From: Pseudomonas shahriarae
GTDB taxonomy: Bacteria > Pseudomonadota > Gammaproteobacteria > Pseudomonadales > Pseudomonadaceae
Direction: 5' to 3'
Assembly (NCBI RefSeq): GCF_014268455.2
Contig: NZ_CP077085.1
Coordinates: 5,249,001 to 5,313,000 of the forward strand
Length of the DNA stretch: 64,000 bases
Both the position numbers and the translations under genes were made by a program. Position 1 is the stretch's first letter; every line of letters begins with the position of its first letter. Below are positions 1 through 9,067 of this stretch, piece by piece. The notes beneath the pieces are model-generated. The model saw only the letters and a list, made by a program, of their open reading frames with translations. It had not been told where the DNA came from and searched no databases.

Positions 1-276
1 TACTGGAAGCCGGAACTGCGCGACCAGTCCGGGCTGGACCAACCGGTTGCCGATTACCTGGCGGCGCAACCGGATGTCGAGGAGATGTTCCAGGACATCT
101 CCAGCTACCTGCTCAAGTGGCTACCGCGCTTTGCGGCCAGCAACCGGGCCTATGTCACCATCGCTATCGGCTGTACCGGCGGGCATCACCGCTCCGTCTA
201 CCTGACCGAGCGCCTGGGCCAGGTCTTGCAGCAAACCCTCAAGAATGTCCAGGTTCGCCACCGCGACCTCAGCTGA
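1..276 (+). CDS. rapZ: RNase adapter protein RapZ, C-terminal part (5' end outside window)
   Basis: The frame is open from base 1 and gives about 91 C-terminal residues ending at TGA 274-276. The tail contains [14 protein letters not shown], the signature of the RapZ/YvcJ C-terminal domain, which in Enterobacteria binds small RNAs and glucosamine-6-phosphate. The N-terminal P-loop kinase-like domain lies upstream of the window. ptsO starts 17 bases after the stop, the usual rpoN-hpf-ptsN-rapZ-ptsO order of gammaproteobacteria. The ATG at 85 is internal and is not a start. The family call is firm. Whether RapZ controls glmS RNAs in this organism is not visible here. Confidence 0.95.
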   Translation, partial: YWKPELRDQSGLDQPVADYLAAQPDVEEMFQDISSYLLKWLPRFAASNRAYVTIAIGCTGGHHRSVYLTERLGQVLQQTLKNVQVRHRDLS

Positions 277-292
277 AAGGAACACCTTCGCG

Positions 293-565
293 ATGCCCGC
301 TCTGGAAATTGAAATCATCAACAAACTGGGCTTGCATGCCCGCGCGTCGGCCAAGTTCGTCGGAGTTGCGGGCCAGTTTCCTTGCCAGGTGCGTGCCGGG
401 CGTACGCCAGAGTCCATGGTCGATGGCAAAAGCATCATGGCCATGATGATGCTTGCCGCAGGCAAGGGCACGACGATTCATCTGAAGACCGAAGGTGAGC
501 AGGAACAGGAAGCGCTGGATGCGCTGGTGAAGTTGATCAACAACTACTTCGATGAAGGCGAATAG
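293..565 (+). CDS. ptsO: Nitrogen-PTS phosphocarrier protein NPr (HPr family)
   Basis: The product is 90 residues, the usual HPr length. It carries the active-site motif LGLHARAS with the phospho-acceptor histidine at position 15, and a second conserved stretch around KSIMAMMML near the regulatory serine. In the nitrogen PTS, NPr accepts phosphate from PtsP and passes it to PtsN, a signalling chain linked to nitrogen/carbon balance and potassium handling. The start is the ATG at 293, preceded by GAAAGGAAC. Earlier in-frame starts would run into rapZ. It lies directly behind rapZ and ends just before a REP doublet, so it is probably the last gene of the rpoN-linked operon. Confidence 0.96.
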   Translation: MPALEIEIINKLGLHARASAKFVGVAGQFPCQVRAGRTPESMVDGKSIMAMMMLAAGKGTTIHLKTEGEQEQEALDALVKLINNYFDEGE

Positions 566-593
566 CCCTTCTTTCCTGAATGCAGCACAAATC

Positions 594-686
594 AATGTGG
601 GAGTGGGCTTGCCCGCGATAGCTGGGAGTCAGTCGATACATACTTGACTGATACACCGCTATCGCGGGCAAGCCCGCTCCCACATT
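594..686. repeat. REP doublet (BIME-like inverted pair)
   Basis: Two copies of a GTGGGAG(T/C)GGGCTTGCCCGCGATAGC-type unit face each other across a short AT-richer loop (left about 594-622, right about 658-686). Near-identical units recur at 23248, 41078, 45048 and 60601. This is the typical extragenic palindrome of fluorescent pseudomonads. A related single unit (GCAAGCAAGCCAGCTCCCACA) follows at about 710-730. It lies between ptsO and the converging ZIP gene. Confidence 0.85.
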
Positions 687-765
687 TTTTATGCCGAGGT
701 GTCTGCATCGCAAGCAAGCCAGCTCCCACACTAGCCAGCTGCCACATTGCTTTTTGCGTTAGGCA

Positions 766-1659
766 TCAGCCCAGCGCTGTATCCATGGCCATCATCAGGC
801 AAAACCCGATGCACAACCCCAGGCTGGCAAGTTTGTCATGGCCATTGCGTCGCGACTCGGGGATTACTTCGTGAGTCACCACCAGTAGCATCGCCCCGGC
901 CGCAAGGGCCAAACCCAGAGGCAGCAGCATCTCGGCCAGGCTGACCAGCCAGGCACAGAGCACGGCAAACACCGGCTCTACCAGGCCGGATGCCGCCCCA
1001 ATCAGGAATGCCTTGACCCGCGACATCCCCGCCCCTGCCAGCACCAGCGCAATCACCAGCCCTTCCGGCACATCCTGCAAGGCAATGCCCATGGCCAGGC
1101 TGTCGGCATCGGGCATACCGCCACCCGCCGAGACGCCTACCGCCATGCCTTCGGGAATATTGTGGGCAATGATCGCGAACACAAACAGCCAGATACGCGG
1201 CGGGATCACCGGTTTATCGGGCGTACCGACCAGCATCTCCGGGCTGGCACCGGAGACCTTGCGGTCCACCAGAAACAGGCCGAAGGCACCGAGCATGATG
1301 CCGAAGCTGACCAGGCCGCTGGACGCCCAGGGAGTGAGCCCCAGGTTTTCGGCGGCGGCGACCCCTGGCACGACCAGCGAAAACGCGGTCGCCGCGAGCA
1401 TCACGCCAGCACCGAAGCCCAGCAACGTATCGCTGACCGCTAACGGCATCCGCCGGATCACCAGCACCGGCACCGCCCCCAGCGCCGTACCCAGGGCGCA
1501 GATTGCGCCACCTTGCAGTGCGCGCAGGATCCGCGGCTCCAGGTTCAGCCAGGCCAGCCCGTGGGCCACCAGCAATGCCATTCCCGCCAACAGCAGCAGC
1601 GAGCCAAACGCATAACGAAACATTCGTACGCTGCTGATCGCCAGTGTTTCAGTGCCCAT
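766..1659 (-). CDS. ZIP-family divalent metal transporter
   Basis: The 297-residue protein has about eight hydrophobic segments. It carries the two metal-site motifs of the ZIP family, HNIPEG (about residues 166-171) and QDVPEG (about 195-200), in the fourth and fifth core helices. ZIP proteins import Zn, Fe or Mn into the cytoplasm. The start at 1659 has an AAGG about 8 bases upstream. The gene lies 31 bases behind sodA on the same strand with no terminator between, so it is probably the distal gene of the fagA-fumC-sodA operon. The context suggests Mn or Fe import under iron limitation, but the substrate is inferred from neighbours, not from residues. Confidence 0.88.
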   Translation of the reverse strand: MGTETLAISSVRMFRYAFGSLLLLAGMALLVAHGLAWLNLEPRILRALQGGAICALGTALGAVPVLVIRRMPLAVSDTLLGFGAGVMLAATAFSLVVPGVAAAENLGLTPWASSGLVSFGIMLGAFGLFLVDRKVSGASPEMLVGTPDKPVIPPRIWLFVFAIIAHNIPEGMAVGVSAGGGMPDADSLAMGIALQDVPEGLVIALVLAGAGMSRVKAFLIGAASGLVEPVFAVLCAWLVSLAEMLLPLGLALAAGAMLLVVTHEVIPESRRNGHDKLASLGLCIGFCLMMAMDTALG

Positions 1660-1690
1660 AGTCGGCCTTAAGTCTTGTTATGAAAGGTCA

Positions 1691-2302
1691 TTAAGCGAGG
1701 GCCGCCTGGTAGCGCTCAGCGACTTCCGGCCAGTTGATAACACTGTAGAAGGCGTTGATGTATTCAGGACGGCGGTTCTGATAAAGCAGGTAGTAGGCGT
1801 GCTCCCACACGTCCAGACCGAGGATCGGCGTATTGCCATTCATCAACGGGCTGTCCTGGTTGCCACTGCTCTCGACTACCAGGGTCTTTTGCGGGGTCAC
1901 GCTCAACCAGGCCCAGCCACTGCCGAAGCGGGTCAGCGCAGCTTTGGTAAAGGCCTCCTTGAAGGCGTCAAAGCCACCCAACTGCTCATCAATCGCCTGG
2001 CCCAGGGCACCTTCGGGCTTGCCGCCGCCCTTGGGCGACATGACTGCCCAGAACAATGAGTGGTTGGCATGCCCGCCCCCCTGGTTAATCACCGCTGCGC
2101 GCAGCTTTTCCGGCAGTTGCTGGACGCTGGAGACCAGTTTCTCGATGGGCCAGCCAGCAAACTCAGTACCTTCGACCGCCGCATTGAGGTTATTGATGTA
2201 GGTCTGGTGGTGTTTGGTGTAGTGGATTTCCATGGTTTGCGCATCGATATGCGGCTCCAGGGCATCGTAGGCGTAAGGCAAGGCAGGCAAGGTGTAGGAC
2301 AT
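1691..2302 (-). CDS. sodA: Manganese superoxide dismutase
   Basis: The 203-residue protein converts superoxide to peroxide and oxygen in the cytoplasm. Metal ligands are visible as His27, His81 ([10 protein letters not shown]), Asp164 and His168 (LDVWEHAYY). Gln149 in GNQDSPLM is the Mn-type signature, whereas Fe enzymes carry the active-site Gln in the N-terminal half. MSYTLP is chosen as start. A longer in-frame start at 2344 would overlap the upstream gene by about 40 bases and has no homology. The gene starts one base after the stop of the TPR-like gene, so the two are tightly coupled. As the iron-independent SOD it fits Fur repression of the whole operon. Confidence 0.96.
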   Translation of the reverse strand: MSYTLPALPYAYDALEPHIDAQTMEIHYTKHHQTYINNLNAAVEGTEFAGWPIEKLVSSVQQLPEKLRAAVINQGGGHANHSLFWAVMSPKGGGKPEGALGQAIDEQLGGFDAFKEAFTKAALTRFGSGWAWLSVTPQKTLVVESSGNQDSPLMNGNTPILGLDVWEHAYYLLYQNRRPEYINAFYSVINWPEVAERYQAALA

Positions 2303-2303
2303 A

Positions 2304-2747
2304 TCAATGTGCTCCATAAAAAGGGCTGTTGCGGGTCGGCGCATCCGTCGACGCCGTATGGCTGCCTAGCAAGCGATGGGTACGGGGGTATTCGCCGTGA
2401 TCGCTGATGAAATTCAACAGTTCGACGTAGGTCTTGCTGCTCTGGCGCAAGGCCGCCTCGCGCAGTGGCTGAGGCAGCCGGGTGTCCTGCATGGTCTGCA
2501 GCAAGCGCTGGTGAATGGCGCAGAGGTATTCCGCGCTTTCTTCCGGCTGGTTCAGGCGCAGGTGCAGGTCCGCCAGGTTGTGATGGGAAATGACGCAAGC
2601 GGCTACGGCTTCGTCGGCATCACCCCAGCGCTCGAACAACACTTGGGCCAGGGCCAGGGCTTGCAGGTAATGCTCGCGGGCATCCACCAGTTCGCCCTGC
2701 ATAAAGCAGTGATTGGCCCGTTCGATCGTGCGTTTCCAATGCTCCAT
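2304..2747 (-). CDS. TPR-like protein of the fumC-sodA operon (orfX)
   Basis: The 147-residue, predominantly helical protein has TPR-like features: a repeat-like helix pair around residues 5-45 ([25 protein letters not shown]) and another around 55-80 ([21 protein letters not shown]). No signal peptide or membrane span is seen. It occupies the position of orfX in the P. aeruginosa fagA-fumC-orfX-sodA operon, where its function is not established. Spacing is 27 bases from fumC and one base to sodA, so co-expression with MnSOD is almost certain. A chaperone or metal-loading role would be speculation. Confidence 0.85.
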   Translation of the reverse strand: MEHWKRTIERANHCFMQGELVDAREHYLQALALAQVLFERWGDADEAVAACVISHHNLADLHLRLNQPEESAEYLCAIHQRLLQTMQDTRLPQPLREAALRQSSKTYVELLNFISDHGEYPRTHRLLGSHTASTDAPTRNSPFYGAH

Positions 2748-2774
2748 GGTGAGCCTCCAAAGCAGGGTCGGTGA

Positions 2775-4151
2775 TTACACGCCACCCGCCGTGAGCTTTT
2801 CCGGATCCAGGAGGATTTCCAGTTGGCTGCGGGGCAAGTCGGTGTGCTCAAGCGCCACATCAATCACCGGCCGGCCTTGTTGATAGGCTTTCTTGGCGAT
2901 TTCAGCGGCCTTTTGGTAACCAATGATCGGGTTGAGTGCGGTAACCAGGATCGGGTTACGCGACAGCGCTTCCTTGAGCTTGGGTTCGTTGACCTTGAAG
3001 CTGGCGATGGCCTTGTCTGCCAGCAGACGGCTGGAGTTGGCCAACAGTTCCAGGCTGCTGAGCAGGTTCTGGGCGATGATCGGCAGCATCACGTTGAGTT
3101 CGAAGTTGCCGGACTGACCGGCGATGGTGATTACGCTGTCATTGCCGATCACCTGGGCCGCGACCATGGCCGTAGCCTCTGGAATCACCGGGTTGACCTT
3201 GCCCGGCATGATCGACGAGCCCGGCTGCAGACCTTCGAGTTCGATTTCACCGAGACCGGCAAGGGGGCCGGAGTTCATCCAGCGCAGGTCGTTGGCGATT
3301 TTCATCAGCGACACGGCAATCGCTTTGAGTTGGCCGGAGACGGCAACGGCGGTGTCCTGGGAGCCGATCAGAGCAAACAGGTTCTTGCCCGGAGTGAACT
3401 GCACCTGGGTCAGGCTGCTCAACTGCTGACTGAAACGCGCAGCAAACTCAGGATGCGCGTTGATCCCGGTGCCAACGGCCGTGCCGCCCTGAGCCAGGGC
3501 CTGCAGGCTTGGCAGCAAGCCCTGCAAGTGCGCGATATTGGCCTTGAGTTGCTGCGCCCACCCTTCAAGCACCTGGCTCATGCGTACCGGCATGGCGTCC
3601 ATCAGGTGAGTACGCCCGGTCTTGATGAACGGATGAACTTCCACCGCCTTGCGCTCGATCACTGCAACCAGATGCAGCAACGCCGGCAACGTCTGTTCAT
3701 GCAGCACCAACGCGGCGCTGACGTGAATGGTGGTCGGGATGATGTCGTTGCTGCTTTGCCCGCAATTGACGTGGTCATTGGGGTTGACCGGCTCGCCCAG
3801 CAGGCGGCTGGCCAGGGTCGCAATCACTTCGTTGGCGTTCATGTTGGAGCTGGTGCCGGAGCCGGTCTGGAAAATATCCACCGGGAAGTGCTGCATGAAG
3901 TCGCCTTCCAGCAAGCCTTGGGCGGCGTCGACGATGGCTTTGCCCTGACTTGCGCTGATCTGCTTGAGATCGACGTTGGCCCTGGCGGCGGCGGCCTTGG
4001 CCAAGATCAGGGCGCGGATGAACTGGGTCGGCATGCGCTGGTGGCTGATCGGGAAGTTATCCACTGCACGCTGGGTTTGCGCGCCATACAACGCGTCGGC
4101 CGGTACCTGTAGTTCGCCCATGCTGTCGCGTTCTATACGGGTGTTACTCAT
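2775..4151 (-). CDS. fumC: Class II fumarate hydratase
   Basis: The 458-residue protein interconverts fumarate and malate without an Fe-S cluster, so it can replace class I fumarases during iron shortage or oxidative stress. The fumarase/aspartase signature GSSIMPGKVNP is present, as are the substrate-site motifs GSGTSSNMN and GRTHLMDAMP. The start is ATG at 4151, behind AAGGATC. The frame extends upstream to 4253 but that part overlaps fagA and is unlike fumarases. The start overlaps the fagA stop by 8 bases, indicating translational coupling in the iron-regulated operon. Confidence 0.96.
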   Translation of the reverse strand: MSNTRIERDSMGELQVPADALYGAQTQRAVDNFPISHQRMPTQFIRALILAKAAAARANVDLKQISASQGKAIVDAAQGLLEGDFMQHFPVDIFQTGSGTSSNMNANEVIATLASRLLGEPVNPNDHVNCGQSSNDIIPTTIHVSAALVLHEQTLPALLHLVAVIERKAVEVHPFIKTGRTHLMDAMPVRMSQVLEGWAQQLKANIAHLQGLLPSLQALAQGGTAVGTGINAHPEFAARFSQQLSSLTQVQFTPGKNLFALIGSQDTAVAVSGQLKAIAVSLMKIANDLRWMNSGPLAGLGEIELEGLQPGSSIMPGKVNPVIPEATAMVAAQVIGNDSVITIAGQSGNFELNVMLPIIAQNLLSSLELLANSSRLLADKAIASFKVNEPKLKEALSRNPILVTALNPIIGYQKAAEIAKKAYQQGRPVIDVALEHTDLPRSQLEILLDPEKLTAGGV

Positions 4152-4539
4152 CGGAAGATCCTTGCACCAAGTCGGAGTGAGAAATCGAAGGTTGCAGTTC
4201 GCAAGTCGCCAATTGCCAGGCAAAGGTCTGCCAGCGCTTGAGGCGGCAGGCACAGTGAGACAGGTTTTCCAGGTCGCGCAGCGGGCGCCAGGCCTGGTCC
4301 AGGCACGTGGAGCGCCAATGCCAGGGCAAGGCGATATCGGTGGCAGTGTCGAGCAGCAGACGGAACGAGGTCTCGGCGATGGTCCACGGGTGCGTGGCCG
4401 TGCAACAGGCCAGATAGCGGCCTTCGCTGAGGTAGTGTTCGATCAGGCGCGGCTCGTCAGGGTTGAGCCCGCAGCGAATCTGACGACTCATCCAGCGCCA
4501 GCTTTCCAGGTAGGGATCCTCGTGCAGGACAGAACTCAT
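4144..4539 (-). CDS. fagA: Fur-associated protein FagA
   Basis: This 131-residue protein has no recognisable catalytic motif. It is rich in Trp, Cys and His (e.g. SWRWMSRQIRCG, YLACCTATHPW, SHCACRLKRW). Its position as first gene before fumC-orfX-sodA, with iron boxes immediately upstream, matches P. aeruginosa fagA, which is iron-repressed and of unknown function. Its stop overlaps the fumC start. The identification rests mainly on gene order and size. The repeated Cys/His pairs could bind metal, but that is only a guess. Confidence 0.85.
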   Translation of the reverse strand: MSSVLHEDPYLESWRWMSRQIRCGLNPDEPRLIEHYLSEGRYLACCTATHPWTIAETSFRLLLDTATDIALPWHWRSTCLDQAWRPLRDLENLSHCACRLKRWQTFAWQLATCELQPSISHSDLVQGSSDE

Positions 4540-4554
4540 GACCCATGCTCACTC

Positions 4555-4592
4555 GATAATGATATTTATTATTAAATGATATTGAGAATCAA
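4555..4592 (-). promoter_or_regulatory. Tandem Fur-box-like sequence upstream of fagA
   Basis: GATAATGATATTTATTATT at 4555-4573 matches most of the 19-bp Fur consensus GATAATGATAATCATTATC. A second overlapping AT-rich stretch, AATGATATTGAGAATC (4575-4590), extends it. The site lies 16-50 bases upstream of the fagA ATG, where a promoter is expected. Bound Fur-Fe(II) would repress the operon, giving induction under iron starvation. Match by eye only. Confidence 0.8.
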
Positions 4593-4640
4593 AACAAGCT
4601 ATTGAACCGATACCTTTGTCGGCCTTGTGATATTCCAGGC

Positions 4641-4669
4641 AAAAAAAAGCGCCACCCTGGGGTGGCGCT
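4641..4669 (-). terminator. Intrinsic terminator after pmbA
   Basis: A 9-bp stem AGCGCCACC/GGTGGCGCT with a CTGG loop. On the minus strand it is followed by a run of eight T, 21 bases beyond the pmbA stop. Confidence 0.88.
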
Positions 4670-4689
4670 GTTGTGTAACGGGTTGCGGC

Positions 4690-6036
4690 TTAGCTGCCGG
4701 CGACGGTCATGCGTTCGATCAGCACCGAGCCGGTGCGGATATTGCTGCGCAATTCCAGATCGTTACCCACGGCGACGATCTGCTTGAACATGTCGCGCAT
4801 ATTGCCGGCGATGGTCACTTCCTGGACCGCGAACTGGATTTCGCCATTCTCCACCCAGAACCCCGCCGCGCCTCGGGAATAATCACCCGTCACCATGTTC
4901 AAGCCGTGGCCCATCAGCTCGGTCACCAGCAAACCACGGCCCATGCGCCGCAGGAGCGCCGCCTGGTCTTCGTCACCATGGGTCACGAACAGGTTGTGAA
5001 CCCCACCGGCGTTGGCGGTACTCGGCAGACCGAGCTTGCGCCCGGCGTAGGTGCCAAGCACGTAGGACACCAGCTCACCATTCTCGACAAACGGCTTGGC
5101 GTAGGTTGCCAGGCCGTCGCCATCAAAGGCCGAGCTGCCCATGGCGCGCATCAGGTGCGGGCGTTCGTCCAGGGTCAGCCACTCAGGAAACAGCTTCTGC
5201 CCCAGCGCGCCTTCAAGGAACGACGATTTGCGGTACAGGTTGCCCCCGGAAATCGCCCCGAGAAAGCTGCCGAACAGACCACCCGCCAGTTCCGCCGAAA
5301 ACAATACCGGCACTTCGCACGTCGGCACCGGGCGCGCGCCCAGGCGGCTCGCCGCCCGTTGCGCGGCGCGCTGGCCGATGCTCACCGGGTCCGCCAACAG
5401 CTCACCCTGGCGACTCACGTCATACCAGTAGTCACGCTGCATCTGGCCATCGGCCTCGGCGATCATCACGCAGCTCAAGCTATGGCGCGTCGACGCATAG
5501 CCGCCGATAAACCCGTGGCTGTTGCCATACACCCGGCAACCCTGGTGGGTGCTCAGGGTGGTGCCATCGGCATTCTTGATCCGGCTGTCGGCATCAAACG
5601 CCGCGGCTTCGCAGGCCAGGGCCTTTTCGATGGCCTGCTCGGGAGTGATATCCCAGGCGTGAAACAGGTCGAAATCCTTGAGATCCCGCGCCATCAAGGC
5701 CGCATCCGCCAAACCCGAGGCCTCGTCTTCGGAGGTGTGCTTGGCAATCGCCAGTGCGGCGGCAACCGTCTCGCGAATCGCTTCCGGGCCGCTGGCCGAA
5801 GTGCTGGCCGAGCCTTTGCGCTGCCCCACATACAAGGTGATGCCAAAACCCTGGTCGCGGTTGAACTCAACGGTTTCCACTTCCCGCTGGCGTACCGAAG
5901 TCGACAGGCCCTGCTCCAGCGACACCGCCACTTCACAGGCACTGGCGCCCTGGCGCTTGGCCTCGGCGATGATCTGCTCAACTTGTTCCTGCAGTGCCGG
6001 TAACGCTTGTGGACCGACGCTTTGGGCTGCACTCAT
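4690..6036 (-). CDS. pmbA: Metalloprotease subunit PmbA (TldE)
   Basis: The 448-residue protein is a U62/TldE-PmbA family member. It partners TldD in a heterodimer that degrades unfolded peptides and, in Enterobacteria, matures microcin B17 and destabilises the CcdA antitoxin. It lacks the HExxxH motif, as expected for the non-catalytic half, and has the conserved C-terminal TELMGHGLNMVTGDYSRGAAGFWVENG-type region (about residues 340-410 in my reading). ATG 6036 is chosen because GGAGAG precedes it, though a start four codons earlier is open. It is divergent from darP, and tldD lies on the same strand beyond darP, so the partners are close but not co-transcribed. Confidence 0.93.
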   Translation of the reverse strand: MSAAQSVGPQALPALQEQVEQIIAEAKRQGASACEVAVSLEQGLSTSVRQREVETVEFNRDQGFGITLYVGQRKGSASTSASGPEAIRETVAAALAIAKHTSEDEASGLADAALMARDLKDFDLFHAWDITPEQAIEKALACEAAAFDADSRIKNADGTTLSTHQGCRVYGNSHGFIGGYASTRHSLSCVMIAEADGQMQRDYWYDVSRQGELLADPVSIGQRAAQRAASRLGARPVPTCEVPVLFSAELAGGLFGSFLGAISGGNLYRKSSFLEGALGQKLFPEWLTLDERPHLMRAMGSSAFDGDGLATYAKPFVENGELVSYVLGTYAGRKLGLPSTANAGGVHNLFVTHGDEDQAALLRRMGRGLLVTELMGHGLNMVTGDYSRGAAGFWVENGEIQFAVQEVTIAGNMRDMFKQIVAVGNDLELRSNIRTGSVLIERMTVAGS

Positions 6037-6144
6037 GGTTCTCTCCACTCAAATTCTGCTTTCGGTTAAGGCCATCGAGCGACCGGGCCGGACAAGCGGC
6101 CCCCGACTGGTTATCATGGCGGCGTTTCTTTGCGGACTGCCACC

Positions 6145-6666
6145 ATGGTTGATTCTTACGACGACTCCCTCGATGGGGAGAAAAGCAAAACCCAGGTCAA
6201 ACGCGAGCTGCATGCTCTGGTTGATCTCGGCGAGCGCCTTACAACACTCAAGCCGGACTTGATTGCCAAACTGCCACTGACCGACGAAATGCGCCGGGCC
6301 TTGGCGGATGCACCCAAGCACACCGCGAATATCGCGCGTAAACGGCACATCATGTTTATCGGCAAGCTGATGCGCGACCAGGACACTGACGCCATTCTGA
6401 CTTTGCTCGATCAACTCGATGCTTCCACCCGCCAATACAACGAACGTTTCCATAACCTGGAACGTTGGCGTGACCGCCTGATCGGCGGTGACGACGCTGT
6501 ATTGGAGAAGTTCGTCCTGGACTATCCGGACGCCGACCGCCAGCAACTGCGCTCCCTGATCCGTCAGGCCCAGCACGAACTGGCACAGAACAAGGCGCCG
6601 GCCACCAGCCGTAAAATCTTCAAGTACATCCGTGAGCTGGACGAGACTCAACGCGGCCTGCGCTGA
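6145..6666 (+). CDS. darP: Ribosome biogenesis factor DarP (YjgA)
   Basis: The 173-residue, charged, helical protein of the DUF615/YjgA family associates with late 50S ribosomal precursors and helps shape the peptidyl transferase centre. Conserved blocks are [19 protein letters not shown] near the N-terminus and the C-terminal [20 protein letters not shown] and FKYIRELDE segments. The ATG at 6145 is preferred over a TTG five codons upstream because family members begin [12 protein letters not shown]. It is the only plus-strand gene between pmbA and tldD, with its own promoter region of about 110 bases shared divergently with pmbA. Confidence 0.92.
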   Translation: MVDSYDDSLDGEKSKTQVKRELHALVDLGERLTTLKPDLIAKLPLTDEMRRALADAPKHTANIARKRHIMFIGKLMRDQDTDAILTLLDQLDASTRQYNERFHNLERWRDRLIGGDDAVLEKFVLDYPDADRQQLRSLIRQAQHELAQNKAPATSRKIFKYIRELDETQRGLR

Positions 6667-6711
6667 TCCTCTTCCCCGGGTGGCGATCTTCGCCACCCGA
6701 AGCTCCACGCC

Positions 6712-8154
6712 TTACGACCCCGTACCACCCACGGTGATCGCATCAATTTTCAGGGTTGGCTGGCCGACACCCACCGGCACCGACTGCCCATCCTTGCCAC
6801 ACATCCCCACACCGCTGTCCAGCGCCAGGTCGTTACCGACCATCGACACCTTGCTCATGGCTTCCGGGCCGTTGCCAATCAGGGTTGCACCCTTGACCGG
6901 CGCGGTGATCTTGCCGTCTTCGATCAGATAGGCTTCGCTGGTGGAGAACACAAACTTGCCGCTGGTGATATCCACCTGGCCGCCACCAAGATTGGCGCAA
7001 TAGATCCCACGCTTCACCGAGGCAATGATCTCTGCCGGGTCGCTTTCGCCCGCGAGCATGTAGGTGTTGGTCATGCGCGGCATCGGCAAATGCGCGTAGG
7101 ACTCGCGACGGCCGTTGCCGGTACGCGCCACGCCCATCAGGCGCGCGTTGAGCTTGTCTTGCATATAGCCCTTGAGCACGCCATTTTCGATCAACGTGGT
7201 GCACTCGGTCGGCGTACCTTCGTCGTCGACGCTCAGGGAACCACGGCGACCGGCCAATGTACCGTCGTCGACAATGGTGCAGAGCTTGGAGGCGACCATT
7301 TCGCCCATGCGCCCGCTGTAGGCGGAGCTGCCCTTGCGGTTGAAGTCACCTTCCAGGCCATGCCCCACCGCTTCATGCAGCAAAACCCCGGACCAGCCCG
7401 AACCCAGGACCACCGGCAGCGTACCCGCTGGCGCCGGAATGGCTTCCAGGTTGACCAGCGCCTGGCGCAACGCCTCGCGGGCATAGCCCATGGCGCGGTC
7501 GTCGGTGAGGAAATAGCGATAATCCGTACGCCCACCGCCACCGTGGCCGCCGCGCTCGCGACGCCCGTTCTGCTCGACGATCACACTGACATTAAAGCGC
7601 ACCAGCGGGCGCACATCGGCCGCCAGGCTGCCATCGGTGGACGCCACCAGGATGCGCTCCCAGACCCCGGCCATGCTCACGCTCACTTGCTGGATACGCG
7701 GGTCGAGGGCCCGGGTTGCAGCATCCACACGCTTGAGCAACTCGACCTTTTCGGCACGGGTCATTACTTCCAGTGGATTATCCGGGCCGTACAACTGGGC
7801 CACGTCCTGGGTACTGAACGCCTGCACGGTGCCGTGCTGCCCGGCGCGGGAAATCGAACGCGCCGCGCGGGCGGCCAGGCCCAGGGCTTCGAGGGTGATG
7901 GCATTGCTATAAGCAAAGCCGGTCTTCTCACCGGACTGCGCGCGCACGCCAACCCCTTGGTCAAGGTTGAAGCTGCCGTCCTTGACGATCCCGTCTTCCA
8001 GGGACCATGACTCGGAAATCTGCCCCTGGAAATACAGGTCTGCAGCATCAATACCCGGCCCGGCCAGGTCACCCAGTACGGTTTGCAGACTTTCGATGGT
8101 CACGCCACCGGGCGCCAGGAGGTGTTCACTGACTGAGGACAACAACTCGCTCAT
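6712..8154 (-). CDS. tldD: Metalloprotease TldD
   Basis: The 480-residue catalytic subunit of the TldD/TldE (PmbA) protease. The zinc motif [11 protein letters not shown] lies at about residues 260-270, giving His260, Glu261 and His265, the HExxxH arrangement of the U62 family. The substrate tunnel admits only unfolded peptides. MSELLS is taken as the start (8154). The frame stays open to 8379, but the extra 75 residues overlap the neighbouring amidase gene and lack homology. The amidase gene ends 16 bases before this start on the same strand, so the two probably share a transcript. Confidence 0.95.
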   Translation of the reverse strand: MSELLSSVSEHLLAPGGVTIESLQTVLGDLAGPGIDAADLYFQGQISESWSLEDGIVKDGSFNLDQGVGVRAQSGEKTGFAYSNAITLEALGLAARAARSISRAGQHGTVQAFSTQDVAQLYGPDNPLEVMTRAEKVELLKRVDAATRALDPRIQQVSVSMAGVWERILVASTDGSLAADVRPLVRFNVSVIVEQNGRRERGGHGGGGRTDYRYFLTDDRAMGYAREALRQALVNLEAIPAPAGTLPVVLGSGWSGVLLHEAVGHGLEGDFNRKGSSAYSGRMGEMVASKLCTIVDDGTLAGRRGSLSVDDEGTPTECTTLIENGVLKGYMQDKLNARLMGVARTGNGRRESYAHLPMPRMTNTYMLAGESDPAEIIASVKRGIYCANLGGGQVDITSGKFVFSTSEAYLIEDGKITAPVKGATLIGNGPEAMSKVSMVGNDLALDSGVGMCGKDGQSVPVGVGQPTLKIDAITVGGTGS

Positions 8155-8170
8155 AGGTTCGGCCTTAAAT

Positions 8171-9019
8171 TCATCGTTCTGAAGCAGGTCGCTGTGCGCC
8201 CTGCGAGAAAAAGCGCCGGTGGCCTGCCACCGGCATGCGCGCCCGTATCGACGCTTGTTCGCTGCTATCGCGTTCGGCCAACAACACCGCTTCGCCTTGA
8301 TCTTGTTGCGCCAGTACGCGCCCCCATGGGTCGATAATTGCCCCATGGCCAAATGTTTCCCGTGGCCCCGGATGCACACCGCCCTGGGCGGCCGCCAGCA
8401 GATAGCACTGGGTTTCTATGGCCCGGGCCCGGATCAGCACATCCCAGTGCGCAGCCCCCGTTACCGCCGTAAAGGCCGAAGGCGCAGTAATCAATTCGGC
8501 CCCCGCCGCACGCAATTCGCTGTACAACTCGGGGAAGCGCAGGTCATAACAGACCGTCAGCCCCAGGCGCCCAACCGGCGTATCGGCCACCACTACCTGG
8601 TTACCGTAAGCATAGTCGTCAGATTCGCGATAACGACCGCGCGCATCCGCCACGTCCACGTCGAATAGATGCAGCTTGTCGTAGCGCGCCACAATCTGCC
8701 CCTGCGCGTCGATCAACAGCGAGCACGCATTGGACTTGGCGTCGGGCTGCCCGAGCGGGGGCAACGGCAAGGTACCGGCCACTATCCATAAGTTGAGGTC
8801 ACGGGCGGCCAGTTTCAACCACGGCAGGATCGGCCCCTCGCCCACAGCTTCGGCGTGGCCGATAGCGGCCACGTCACGGCGGCCCATGGCGGCGAAGTTT
8901 TCCGGCAGCACTGCCAGTTGCGCGCCCCCCGCCGCCGCCTGCTCCAGCAACCGCCGGGCCTGGGCCAGGTTGGCCAGAACATCACTCTGGCTGACCATCT
9001 GGATTACCGCAAAGGACAT
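8171..9019 (-). CDS. Carbon-nitrogen hydrolase (nitrilase superfamily, Nit/YbeM-like)
   Basis: The 282-residue protein shows the complete nitrilase triad: Glu40 (AVLPENF), Lys115 (YDKLHLFD) and Cys157 ([10 protein letters not shown]). The KLHLFDVDV and [10 protein letters not shown] contexts match the Nit branch, whose characterised members hydrolyse deaminated glutathione, a repair reaction for transaminase side products. That activity is inferred. The start at ATG 9019 is preceded by GGAG about 10 bases upstream. MLFMECRP upstream is an alternative. It sits in the PAO1-like order yhdP-amidase-tldD. Confidence 0.9.
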   Translation of the reverse strand: MSFAVIQMVSQSDVLANLAQARRLLEQAAAGGAQLAVLPENFAAMGRRDVAAIGHAEAVGEGPILPWLKLAARDLNLWIVAGTLPLPPLGQPDAKSNACSLLIDAQGQIVARYDKLHLFDVDVADARGRYRESDDYAYGNQVVVADTPVGRLGLTVCYDLRFPELYSELRAAGAELITAPSAFTAVTGAAHWDVLIRARAIETQCYLLAAAQGGVHPGPRETFGHGAIIDPWGRVLAQQDQGEAVLLAERDSSEQASIRARMPVAGHRRFFSQGAQRPASER

Positions 9020-9067
9020 GGGCCGACACTCCATAAAAAGCATGGGGCCATGCTACTCCACAGGGGC

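Noticed and set aside
2089-2598. 169-residue minus-strand frame overlapping sodA and the TPR gene
   Set aside because: It overlaps two supported genes on the same strand in another frame. Pro/Arg-rich, no support.
4627-6003. 458-residue plus-strand frame opposite pmbA
   Set aside because: Shadow of pmbA with no conserved motif.
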